From Leishmania martiniquensis (taxonomy: Eukaryota; Euglenozoa; Kinetoplastea; Trypanosomatida; Trypanosomatidae): a stretch of DNA of 64,000 nucleotides. The notes beneath the pieces are model-generated. The model was not told the origin of the DNA. It searched no databases and saw nothing but the letters and a program-made list of their open reading frames with translations. This document shows, piece after piece, positions 1 to 9,738 of the stretch (its first letter is position 1; every line of letters starts with the position of its first letter). The stretch is from NCBI RefSeq assembly GCF_017916325.1, contig NC_090161.1, forward strand, positions 979,501-1,043,500. The letters are read 5' to 3'. The position numbers and the translations under genes were made by a program.

Positions 1-1779
1 CTTGAGCGATACACAGTGAAGGGCACTTCTTTCCAGGCGCAGCTCGGCTTGACGCTAGAGGGTGCAGACAATTCAATTGTGGCTCTCACTGAGCATCAGC
101 TGCGCGAAAGCGCCGCTTCGTGCAGTACCCTGCCTGTGTCATGCGACGCCCTCGCCGAGCTTCTTCACCTCGACGTTTCGTGGACCACCGCCTTACATGT
201 CTACAATTACGCCAAGGAATTGATACGCGTCGACCCGCCTGCGGACATGACAGCACGCTTGATGGGCCTCATGACAGGGTACAAGACGAACGCCCTCGGC
301 TCACGCCCATGGGAGATGGCGCTGAGGTTGTACGACAGGCTGCTAGAGAGCGGCTACGATGTACCTTTGGATGCTCACACCTCTGCGTTGGACGCCGTGT
401 GGCGGAGTGGGGAGAGCTTTGTGAAGCCGCATCATATCTTATCCCCAGCGGATCGCGAGTGCATGTGGAATACTCTGGTGCGTATCCGTGAGCGCGTGTC
501 AGACTCGCAGGTGACGGGTGATGCTGGGTGTCGCTTCACCGAGGCGCTCATCAAAGCAGCTGCGGCAGCAGGGCGGTGGGAGGTGGCAGTTCAAATTCTT
601 AGCGATATGGATGTCACCTTGGGTGCTGCTTCGCATCGTTTGTTGGTGCCCACGGCAGAGTCTTTTCTCTTCACGATGGCATCGTGCAATGCCGCGCACA
701 ACGCCGCCCATGCCAGCGCGCTGTATGAGACGTTTAGCGCGTGGTACACACTGCGTAGCGCTCACCCTGAAGCCCTGCTAGCTTACTTGCATTCGCTTAG
801 GCATGTGGAGCAGCTGTCGGCCCACATTGGCTCGCAAGTGGAGGCGCTTGTCATGGATGGCAAAGGACTGGATCGGCCCTGCTGCGTCGTGTGCTTGCAG
901 CTTCTGTCATGCCAGCGCGTGCACACCAGTCAAGTGGCGAAGTGGAGAGTCGCACAGCATCTACTGCGGATGTACGACAGCAGCCCCTGGCCGCAGCAGT
1001 CGCAGGTAAGGAAGGCCGAGTTGCAGACAGTGTTTCGCTGTTGCCACCTCATTGCTGCAGCGGCGGCTGGCGACACGCGAAGGTCCCCTGTCTCGGCAGA
1101 GCCCTGCCTGCTGATGACCGAGTTGCGCGCAGATCTCATCTCCGTCTTTGGGCGGGACTCGCCCGAGTGCCGCTGGCTGGACGACGCCGAAGTTTATTCG
1201 CTTCTCACGACACACAGCTGGCAAAGCGCCATCCAGATTTACCACCGGCAAGTGACACAGCGCCCGTTGGCTCGCGTGGCGGACCTTCCCATTCCGCTGC
1301 GCCAGGTGCGCCACATGTTCGCGCAGGCGTTGCTGCGCTGCTGTCGAGCCGCCACTGACGCGGCGGGGGAGCAGGACAGTTTTCTGCTTGATGAGGAGGG
1401 GGAGGCGCAAGAGCGGGCGAAGGCGGCCGACTTCCTCACATTTGCTGTGCGCACCGTTCGAGAGGCGTACGCGGGCACGTGCGATAGCGCATCTCGCGGC
1501 ATTGTCGCGGAGCTCTTGCTCTACCAAGCTTTGCGCGCGCCACGTGCACGCGAGCGGCAGCAGCTGGCGCTGGATGCGATGCGAGAGTTGTCATGTGGGT
1601 TGGCCAGTGCCGTGACCCCGCGACGCATCGACCTTGTCGCGCAGTCTCTCTCCCTCAGCGAGGAGCATCTGCAGGGAGTCCTAGTGGACGGCAGCGCACA
1701 GCTGCGTGGAAAGGCGTTAGAGCGAGATGAGCAGCGACACATACGTGCGAACGGCTGTCTCGACAGGACGTTCACGTGA
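1..1779 (+). CDS. PPR-like helical-repeat protein, 5' truncated by the window
   Basis: The reading frame is open from the first base and ends in TGA at 1777-1779, so the true start lies upstream; the first possible start inside the window is only a GTG at 16. About 592 residues are visible. They are rich in amphipathic helices, and segments such as RPWEMALRLYDRLLESGYDV and GRWEVAVQILSDM have the spacing of pentatricopeptide-type helix pairs. PPR proteins are numerous in trypanosomatids and mostly act in mitochondrial RNA processing or mitoribosomes. The N-terminus, where a targeting signal would sit, is missing. No catalytic motif is seen. The PPR assignment rests on pattern only; another alpha-solenoid family is possible. 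Confidence 0.75.
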   Translation, partial: LERYTVKGTSFQAQLGLTLEGADNSIVALTEHQLRESAASCSTLPVSCDALAELLHLDVSWTTALHVYNYAKELIRVDPPADMTARLMGLMTGYKTNALGSRPWEMALRLYDRLLESGYDVPLDAHTSALDAVWRSGESFVKPHHILSPADRECMWNTLVRIRERVSDSQVTGDAGCRFTEALIKAAAAAGRWEVAVQILSDMDVTLGAASHRLLVPTAESFLFTMASCNAAHNAAHASALYETFSAWYTLRSAHPEALLAYLHSLRHVEQLSAHIGSQVEALVMDGKGLDRPCCVVCLQLLSCQRVHTSQVAKWRVAQHLLRMYDSSPWPQQSQVRKAELQTVFRCCHLIAAAAAGDTRRSPVSAEPCLLMTELRADLISVFGRDSPECRWLDDAEVYSLLTTHSWQSAIQIYHRQVTQRPLARVADLPIPLRQVRHMFAQALLRCCRAATDAAGEQDSFLLDEEGEAQERAKAADFLTFAVRTVREAYAGTCDSASRGIVAELLLYQALRAPRARERQQLALDAMRELSCGLASAVTPRRIDLVAQSLSLSEEHLQGVLVDGSAQLRGKALERDEQRHIRANGCLDRTFT

Positions 1780-4668
1780 AAGTGTGGTGTGGGAGCGGCC
1801 CACTCACCGCATGTGCGTGCGTACGGGTGTATGCTCGGCAGCTCACGAGCAGAAACTTGTGCGAAGGATGCTCTGCCGCAGGCGTCCTCTAACGGAGCTG
1901 TTGTCGCGCGTTGAGGAGACGGAGAGGGCGCCCTGGTGGGCAGGTGGGTGGGTAGAGGCGCACGCTTTCCTCCTCCTCCCCTGCCTCATCTGCCGGTATC
2001 CCCCCCTCGCTTTGCCTCTGTCTCTGTCTGCCTTCTCTGCTCGACAGCTTCCCTTTTCTATAAGCGACCATCATAAGCAGCGCGCGTGAGGGCAGCGGGG
2101 GCGGCAGAGGACGACGGCTGCTGCGCGCATCGCTCAAGTGCTCTCCTTCGCACCTGCCCGCCACTGCTGACGTCTCTTCTCGGGTATGCTGCCCCTTTGA
2201 ACTTCCGCGAGGAGCTCAGGACGGGGAGGACACACGCCGCAGTGCCGCTGTCGGGGGAGTGAAGCACAGGACGACCAGCGTGGCCTGCCGACGCAGAGGG
2301 GAAGCGAGAAAGGCGGGTGCTGTGCTGCAGACTCAGATGCAGGTGCGGAGACACCTGCGCTGTAGAAACGAAGGCCGTTTCCGATTTTGCTGCCCCACAG
2401 TTTTCTCCCAGGCAGTGGTTCGGTGTTACGCGCTGCGCTTCACATTGATTTTGGTGTGCCCACCAACGCCTGTGTGCACGCGAAGCTCTGCATTCGCTGC
2501 AGAGATCACAGTATGAAGAGGATTTTCCCCAGAGAATCGCGTTGCCTCTCACGTCCTCACTCTCAGTGGCTTGGCAGCACAACATCAACACGTGTACGTC
2601 TGCGTCTGTGCTTGTGTATAAGTACGCGCATCCACGTCTCTCATCTGCTCTCGGGGTATTTCTGCGCTGCCGTTGCCTACCCCGCCTTTTCCTTCCTCCC
2701 ACTTTTCTAATTCACACATTGCAGAGGCGAGCACGTGCCACCGCCTTTCATTGCTGCAGCCCTTGCATCTGTTGACTCCCAGGTGCCTGGTGCTCACCGC
2801 AGCACACAGCTTTGACTTCACCCACTTCCGCATGTCTTGGCGTTGATTCCGCTACTCTGATCGCTGTCGCCTCCCGATTCCTCTTGCCGTGGCAGGTCAG
2901 TGAGCGTCTTTTCGGGATGGCCACAGACCCTTAGACGTCAGCGGATTCTCAGCGAAAGCCGTAAGCCATGATGTGCGTGGCCATTAGAGGCACATGCGTC
3001 AAGTGGTGGATGTCTTCTGACATCCTTGATCGGCCGAAGAAGCCCTAGCCGCTGATTCTGCGCATCTCCGTCGATCTCTTCAGAGCGGCTGAAGTGGTGC
3101 TCGCAGCGACGGCATGCGGTGCTGCGGGGCTGCGCGTTTGAGTATGCGCAAAGGGCTCTCTGTGTGAGCGCATTTCTCAGCGGAATCGCTGGGATCTCGC
3201 CGGCGCAGAGGGCGCGGCAGCGGCGCACCCTCTGCGTAGGCGGGGTGCTGGGAAGGCCTTGCGACTTGGAAAGCGCGCCTGATACTCACCCACCTGATCA
3301 TGCCGTCTCACGCAGCTGAGCGTCTGGCGTTTACGTGGTGATGACGGCTCGTGGTATGCCGGTTGAAATAGAGCTGCGCGACTCCATCGCCGCCACCTAA
3401 ACGCGCTTCCTAGCACTTTCGCGGCCGCCTACTGAGAAAGAGTGCGAAACCCATGCAAAAGCCTGCGCCACTGTTGTTCTGCACACAAGTCGAAGCAAAG
3501 CTGTAAGAGGGTCTTGCACAGCTGAGCACGGCGGCTGCACGAGTCAAAGCGCCTCCGGTAAGTCTGGCGGGTGCAAGACAAGGTGACGCGAGCAGTGGCA
3601 CGATTGCGTGCCCACCGTTGGGCAAGCAACGCCTACAGCGACCCCATTGCGGCGCTCCCTTTGTTTTTTTTTGGACTCGGACCTCGCAGATGACCTCTGA
3701 GGACACTGGTGACAGGGTAAATATTCTTGCAAGCGCCAGAGGATGGGCCCCGCCCCCTTTTTCTCGCGTCATCTGCTTGGAGATGGTGCGGGCAGTGGCT
3801 CGTTCGGCGGTTTGCGTGCATCAGCGCCCTCCCTCCCCCCTCCCTCTCTCTCACTGTGGGCATCACTGAATCATTTTTCCAGTGTCGCGATGCAACGGCT
3901 TGAGGGTCTTCTGCGGCGCCACGGGTCTGTGCCCGTGTGTTTTGTGCAGCCTCTCTGGTGGCGGAATACGTTGCGTTCTTCTCTTTCTATCTTTGCGCTC
4001 TCGTGCGTACCCCGCAAATGGCCCCGCTTCGAGTATGGTGTTACCTGCGACCACGTCCCGCTGAGGGTGGATCGCGGGGGGTGGGGGAGAGAGAGGCGAC
4101 AGCATGTGCCATTTTCTGTGTGCATGCGTGCATCTTTTCCTCCTCTCCACTTTTTATATTCACCAGCTTCTGTCTCTCTCTCTCCTCCCTATATCACCCT
4201 CGGCCGACGCCTGCTAATGCCACATCTCATACTTTGGTGCAGTGCACCCTCACTTCAACACCACCTCGGCCTCTCCAGTCTGCTGCAAGTGCCTTCCCAA
4301 CGCGCATCGCCCAAGCTGAGTAACGTTTCGTCTCCTCTGCATCTCTTCCCTCGAGACGGCCTCTGTTTTTTTTTCCTGCGCTTCGCAAAAAAAAAACGGC
4401 GGCGGCGGTCAACAGCACCTTTGCTTCCCCTTTCTGAAGGTTTTTTGTCTCGCTCTCGTCACTTCGTCTAGCGTGTCTCCCTCCTCTTTCTCCTCTCCGA
4501 TAGCGCGCCTACACAGCATCGCACACACCAAACTTACCCATCAACTTCCACAACGAACGAGAACCGCCCGACAGGGACCGCATTCTCGGCCCGCTTCCCC
4601 CGTTACTTCCAGACGAACGACGACGCGCATTGTCGCGGTGCATCGCCTCCTTCGCTCTGCCAGCGAAA
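1780..4668. other. Intergenic spacer, no gene seen
   Basis: About 2.9 kb of 3' UTR and intergenic sequence. Open frames on both strands are short and low-complexity. Homopolymer and C/T tracts occur near 3661-3670 (T run), 3828-3856 (C/T), 4369-4376 (T run) and 4386-4396 (A run). Confidence 0.6.
4472..4503 (+). promoter_or_regulatory. Predicted spliced-leader acceptor for the 4669 gene
   Basis: A C/T-only tract beginning near 4474 runs to the AG at 4502-4503, about 165 bases ahead of the ATG. Polypyrimidine tract followed by the first AG is the known trypanosomatid trans-splicing signal; no transcript evidence is available here. Confidence 0.45.
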
Positions 4669-4953
4669 ATGGTCACCACAGTCAAGGTAGAGATCCCGCG
4701 TGAGAGCATCATGAAGCCAGAGTACATGAATGATGCCTACCTGCTCAACCAATTCGACGGCGTCAATGACAACCCACCGGAGGATGGCCTGCCTCTGCGC
4801 AAGTGGATCCTCCGCCAGGTTCACGAAGCTCTCACAAAGAATCCAAGCAAGTCGGTGGTGGTTGTAAAGCTCAAGTCGGACAAGAGCTCCCGCACCGAGT
4901 TTGCCGTTGTCATCATTGGCGAGTACGTCCCTGACTACCTCCAGCAGAAGTGA
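4669..4953 (+). CDS. Small conserved-looking protein, function unknown
   Basis: 94 residues. The frame is open back to a TTG at 4630, but the ATG at 4669 is the first proper start and follows a good pyrimidine tract and AG. The protein is compact and well-mixed in composition, with no signal peptide or membrane segment. It ends in a strand-rich half (SVVVVKLKSDKSSRTEFAVV, then IIGEYVPDYLQQK) after a helical segment (PLRKWILRQVHEAL). Size and alpha-then-beta layout recall small cytosolic or dynein-light-chain-like folds, but I see no signature of the LC8, Tctex or roadblock families. Composition and codon use are clearly coding, unlike the flanks. Confidence 0.8.
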   Translation: MVTTVKVEIPRESIMKPEYMNDAYLLNQFDGVNDNPPEDGLPLRKWILRQVHEALTKNPSKSVVVVKLKSDKSSRTEFAVVIIGEYVPDYLQQK

Positions 4954-6666
4954 AGGATGGAACCGGTTGTCGCACAGCCGAAAAGGAAATCGCACCGAGT
5001 GCGAAGGGAAGGCTGTGGCTGAAAACTGCGAGGGTAGCTGTGTCTGCGCGGCGAACACCTGGAGCGCGCTCGCAGGTCTCCACAGAGCTGCTCACGTAGG
5101 GTTCATCGATCCGAGCTTCGGGAGATCCACAAAGTGTCATGGTGGGCCTCGTCGTTAGGCGATGGTGCCAACGACGACTCGCCTTCGTATTGGGGTGTGC
5201 GCTGGCAGCAAAACAGTGCGAGTACGCCTTCGAACCGCGGACAGGGGGGCTCGGGTGGTGGTGGCGGCGGCGTGGGAGCGCTCACAGCGGTGAGAAAAGG
5301 GGGAATGGGGCAGTAGGGATGGAAGGAGGGGGCGGCCTCCTGTCGTACCGGAGCCCTTCTCTGCTTCGAAGATGCGCGCGTTTTGTGTGCTCCGACAAGC
5401 GCACGGCTTGGCTACAAACGCGCGCAGTGGGCGTCTGCCGTCGATGTGGCAGAAGTGTATTTTTTTCGTCCTGCCGCCTCGATTTGCGCCATCCTTTCTC
5501 TTCCTTACGCGCACGATGTATATGTGAGCAGAGCGAGGGTTGCAGTGAGAGAGCTTCACACACACACACACCCGCACGCCCCCTGCGTCCCCCTTCCCCT
5601 CGCGCGCTCTGCCACTGCGCACAGATCTCCGCTCACCCTCTTCTTTTGCGGCAGCTCTGCTGTTTGCGTGTCCGCTTTCTCCGCCGCTGCGGCCTACACA
5701 TATTTCAATGTTTGTTTTCATGTCTATCTCTGAAGATGTGCGCGCCCAGGGAAAGGGGCATGCGCCAAAGCTCGCACGCCCAAGCAGACGTGCGCGAGCT
5801 TCTGCGAACGTGACGATGGGCGTGCAGGCGGTGCGCGTGCAACCTCCTGAGTGATCAATGAATGGAACCTGCACTTTTTTCTCTGCCTCTCGTTGCTTTC
5901 GCCTCGCAGAGAGAGAAAGCTCTATTTCCGTTTGCGTGCTCCTCTATGCGCTCCGCTGTGTGCGCTTGCACGCTTGTACAGGTGCTTGGTCAGTTGGCTG
6001 ACGTCTCGTGACGTTTCGGGTACCGGCGCTTTCGGGGACACGCGATACGCCTGTCTATTTTCTTTCATACGATTTCATCTTCAGTGTGTGCGTTGTCGCG
6101 CTCATTCTCTGTCTCTCCGTGCTCTCGCGGGCAAGTCCAAGTGCAGGCGAGAGAGCAACATGAAGAGAAGTGTTTTGAGTGCGCTGAGCTCGCCCATGAA
6201 ACGCGAAGACACCTCCACACACACACACACACACACACACATGTATACATACACAATGAGGGCATGCGCTCGCTTCAAAGGCCCACTTCCGCTCAGCATA
6301 CGGAGGAGGAAATCTTATGAAGAGCGCGCATTCGCTATGCCATCCGCCGGTGTAAGGACGCCGCGAGCGGGACGGCTAACCGTTGAACGCGCACTCGTTT
6401 TTTTTTCGGTGTGCTGTCACCGTCCCTCGGTGGATATTCTATATCACAGCACCTTCCTCGCACAGCCTCCTTTCTCTCTCTCTCTCTCCTCTGCCGCCTC
6501 AAACAATGCTCGTGTGTCTTGACGCATGTGCAACCTTCTCATGGCCCTCACCGCGCCGTCACGTGCAGCCAGCAACACCTGCGTGTGTCAGCCTGCTAGC
6601 GCTCTTCTCTACTCCCAAGGTCCATTTTGGAAGGTAGATACTCCTTGTAGGGCGCTTCGCCTCACA
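4954..6666. other. Intergenic spacer with CA repeat, no gene seen
   Basis: About 1.7 kb. It holds a short CA run near 5557-5570, a longer one at 6215-6241 and a TC-rich tract near 6468-6500 that probably serves trans-splicing of the 6667 ORF. Confidence 0.6.
6215..6241. repeat. (CA)n microsatellite
   Basis: About 13 uninterrupted CA units followed by an AT-rich palindromic stretch. Similar CA runs lie ahead of several other genes in the window. Confidence 0.9.
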
Positions 6667-6924
6667 ATGCCTCTTCGCCCATCGACTCTCGCTTACGAAG
6701 GAGAGCCGCACTGGGTGATGTGCTTGCGCGAGTACGTCATACCAGGTGCTGTGTTCACTGTTATGCTCTACTACCTTAGTGTGCATGTCCTAATGCCGAT
6801 GCGCCGCCTTATTCGGTGCAACCATCGCCCTTCTGGGGTCTTGGCAGGTGCCGAAGACGGTGGTGAGGCGGCAAGCAGCGACAGTGTTGTGGCAGTGACT
6901 AACCTGAAGAGGAAGTGCGATTAG
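6667..6924 (+). CDS. Small single-pass membrane protein, hypothetical
   Basis: 85 residues from the ATG at 6667; the frame is open further upstream but through pyrimidine-rich leader. A hydrophobic segment at about residues 24-42 (YVIPGAVFTVMLYYLSVHVL) is followed by basic MRRLIR, which fits a one-pass protein with a cytosolic C-terminal tail. The tail is short and ends in KRKCD. No family is recognised. It sits alone between two spacers ahead of the ATP-grasp/SET gene. It could be chance, but the clean hydrophobic core with flanking basic residues favours a real small protein. Confidence 0.5.
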   Translation: MPLRPSTLAYEGEPHWVMCLREYVIPGAVFTVMLYYLSVHVLMPMRRLIRCNHRPSGVLAGAEDGGEAASSDSVVAVTNLKRKCD

Positions 6925-8187
6925 CATTCGATGGACCCCGCGTGTAAGCCTCTACCACTCTTCCCCACCAGGCTGGAGTCGTCCGTATGGGGGGTGGGTG
7001 GGTGGGGGACGATACCAGAGGAGCGCCACCAGCTCGAATGCGGAATGCTGTCCTTGATTCTCGTGAGGCGCGCGTGCCTGCGCATCCCCTATGGGGCACT
7101 GAGGCGCTTCCCTTTGGCTTTTTGTATTGACTGTGCTCTCTCATACCCCCCTCCAACACACACCGGAGATCTCTTCTTCCGCGCCCTCTATCGAGGCGGT
7201 GCTCCAGAGCTGCGCCGACACTGTCACATCGGCTCATCTGGCGTGCAGACACCGCGTAGAATGGCACATTCGAGAGCCGACAACGCTCACAAGAGCGGGT
7301 GGGCCGCAAGAGACGGGCCATGCCACGATGCGCCGAAACGTCTGCGCATGACTGTGCACATGAAGGTTCTTGGGCATCTGCATCACACATGTGGACACTC
7401 TCTGACCCTAACCCCCCACCCTTTCCTTGGCTGCTCTGCATTCCACTTCTCCTCGACGACATTGCTCTGTAGTCCTCCTCGTCCTCCGCCATTTACCAGA
7501 GCTCTACAGCGTATGGAAGCAACGAATGAGGCGCGCTCTGCCAGCCGCTCTTCTTGGGCTGTCTGCGTGTGCTACTCTCTCATGGTGCTACAGGTGCCTT
7601 TCACTCGAGTGCACGCGGGCGCATCCCTCGGCATGCGAGATAGGGTAGATGGACGGTGAGGCTCATCCCCTCCCCCAAACACACACTTGTGGCTTTGTCG
7701 GTTGCCGAAGCTCGCATAGCAGCCTTCGCCGCTGCGCTATCCGCTCTTTCCCCCCTCTGACCGTGCGTGCATGGAGTTGCAGGTGCCTCTGTCTCTGTGC
7801 GTTCGTGTTGGTGCCAGCGCGCGCCCTCGCCTCCCCTCGCCCCGCGTATGGCGAACTCCTCCACATCTCCTCTTCACTTTTCTTCTCTGTCTCGCATATA
7901 ATTTCTTCTTGGAGAGCTCTTTCGACGCCGACTCATTCGCCTTCGCCACCCGATCGCCCTCTCGCTGGGAGGCGTCATCAAAACCAATCGCCTCTGCCGC
8001 TCAGCTGTGCCGCTGTGCACGCATGCGCACCACACCTCTTCCTTCCCATACACCCGGAGACTTCCTCTCTCCATTGTCTCTCTCTCTCTCGGTGCACCTG
8101 CTTGCACACCTTAGCATCTGATCGATGTTGATCACTTCTGCATCACTTCCGCTTTCTCGACAGGAGTAGTGTGAGGCGCCTGCTAAA
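6925..8187. other. Intergenic spacer, no gene seen
   Basis: About 1.26 kb of C/T-rich sequence. A single telomere-like CCCTAACC at about 7406 is isolated and is not a telomeric array. Confidence 0.6.
8051..8113 (+). promoter_or_regulatory. Predicted polypyrimidine tract and spliced-leader acceptor
   Basis: A long CT-repeat tract (about 8051-8085) leads to the AG at 8112-8113, about 75 bases before the ATG at 8188. A second, nearer AG lies at 8162-8163 after a short pyrimidine run. Confidence 0.5.
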
Positions 8188-9738
8188 ATGACTGAGGAGC
8201 TTGCGAAACCGTTGCGGGTGTGCGTGCTGGCGTGCTCGTACGAGGGCTCTGACAGCGAACTGAGACAATACGAGGGAGACCTGATACAAACGCCGCAGAA
8301 TTACTTCAGCAGCGATGACAAGAACTACACCTTTCACCTCGAGCTCATCAGGAAGGCGACAGCGTACCGGCAGATACGACAGCTCGTCATGTCCGGTAAG
8401 TTCGACGTCTATTACAACCAGTGCGATGGAGCCAAAGACGAGGACCGCGCCGGCGTGGAGGTGGTGGAGGCGCTGGAGGAGTTCAAGGTGCCGTACACTG
8501 GGGCCATCGCCAAGTACTACGAGATGTCGAAGGCTGACATGAAGCTGGTGGCGTACTACTACAACATTGCTACTGCCAAGTACGCTGTGTTGGAGGCGGG
8601 CGACGACATTGAGCGTGCGTGCCATCATTTGAACTTCCCCTGCATCATCAAGCATATCTCGGGCTACAGCAGTGTCGGGATGGACAAGAGCTGCAAGGTG
8701 TACGACATGGCACAGTTGGTGGACCGGGCGAGGCGATTCATGGAGGAGTATCAGTTTGCGCTGGTCGAGGAGTTTGTGAGCGGTGACGAGGCGACCATCC
8801 TCGCCTGCGGCGACTCCACCCAGCCGGAGGGCGTGCGTGTGTTCCCGCCGGTGCAAGTCACCTTCCCCGAGGGCGAGGACTTCAAACACTTTCACCTCAA
8901 GTGGGCATCATACGAGGGGATGAAGTGGACGCAGGTGTCTGCGGCAGATCCGGCGATGCAGGACATGATCGACATCGCCCGTTCCGCCTTCAAACGTATG
9001 ATGGGCGGTATCGGTTACGGCCGCATTGACGTCCGCATTGACCGCCAAAACGGGAATAGGGTTGTGTTCCTCGAGATCAACCCGAACTGCGGCATTATGT
9101 ACCCCTACGGCCAGGAGGGGTCGGCAGATTGGATCTTGCGTCTCAACAAGGGCTTCCAGCAGCGTGAATTTGCCATACTGCAGGTTCGCGAGGCGATTGC
9201 CCGGTGCCGGCGTGAGCGTCTCTTGTACGTCCGCCGCTTTGACCCGGTGCGTGGCTATCACCTCCGGGCGATAGAGGACATCAGCGTCGGCACGGTCATC
9301 TTCCACGACGAGTGCCGTCCGGTGCGGCTGTGCACAAAGCCGTTCGTGCTTCAGCATTTTTCAAAAGAGGACTACTCCGACTTCCAGCGCAACGCCTGGC
9401 CAATCGGGGTTGACGGCCACTTCTACGCGCTGTGGGACCACGATCCGGCTCAGTGGCGCTCGTTCAACCACTCCTGCGCGCCTAACATGGCGTTTGCGCC
9501 TATGCGGTCGCTGAACGTCGTAGCGCTGCGCAACATACCAAAGGGTGAGGAGCTGACGATGGACTACCGGCAGTTCATGGACGCCACCATGCCTGAGTTC
9601 CAGTGCAACTGCGGCGCGGCGAAGTGTGAGGGGTTCGTGTCACCAGGCTCCCTCGCGAACTCGCCAAAAGCGACGTTAGTGAGCCAGACCACCTTGACAC
9701 TGCACCATGGCATTTCCACGAAACTGAACCCCATCTAA
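8188..9738 (+). CDS. ATP-grasp (D-Ala-D-Ala ligase-like)/SET domain fusion protein
   Basis: 516 residues from the ATG at 8188. Residues about 10-335 form an ATP-grasp module of the D-alanine-D-alanine ligase type: VPYTG at 101-105, nucleotide-binding lysine and loop IIKHISGYSSVGM at 153-165, VEEFVSGDEAT at 193-203, and the metal-binding strand FLEINPNCG at 294-302. Residues about 345-485 form a SET lysine-methyltransferase module: RGYHLRAIEDISVG near 355-368, NHSCAPN at 427-433, ELTMDY at 455-460, and a post-SET cysteine cluster CNCGAAKC at 473-480, which with C430 would bind zinc. ATP-grasp enzymes make acyl-phosphate intermediates and ligate amines; SET domains methylate lysines using SAM. 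Both active sites look intact. No targeting signal is visible. The substrate is unknown: trypanosomatids make no peptidoglycan, so D-Ala ligation itself is unlikely. Confidence 0.9.
   Translation: MTEELAKPLRVCVLACSYEGSDSELRQYEGDLIQTPQNYFSSDDKNYTFHLELIRKATAYRQIRQLVMSGKFDVYYNQCDGAKDEDRAGVEVVEALEEFKVPYTGAIAKYYEMSKADMKLVAYYYNIATAKYAVLEAGDDIERACHHLNFPCIIKHISGYSSVGMDKSCKVYDMAQLVDRARRFMEEYQFALVEEFVSGDEATILACGDSTQPEGVRVFPPVQVTFPEGEDFKHFHLKWASYEGMKWTQVSAADPAMQDMIDIARSAFKRMMGGIGYGRIDVRIDRQNGNRVVFLEINPNCGIMYPYGQEGSADWILRLNKGFQQREFAILQVREAIARCRRERLLYVRRFDPVRGYHLRAIEDISVGTVIFHDECRPVRLCTKPFVLQHFSKEDYSDFQRNAWPIGVDGHFYALWDHDPAQWRSFNHSCAPNMAFAPMRSLNVVALRNIPKGEELTMDYRQFMDATMPEFQCNCGAAKCEGFVSPGSLANSPKATLVSQTTLTLHHGISTKLNPI

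Noticed and set aside
2058..2702. Minus-strand open frame of 214 codons in the first spacer
   Set aside because: Would oppose the cluster direction, has an Arg/Ser/Ala-rich peptide and no recognisable domain.
7404..7418. Telomere-like CCCTAACCCC
   Set aside because: A single unit in C-rich spacer, not an array; another lone copy lies near 16399.
8143..8895. Minus-strand open frame of 250 codons
   Set aside because: Shadow of the ATP-grasp/SET coding sequence.
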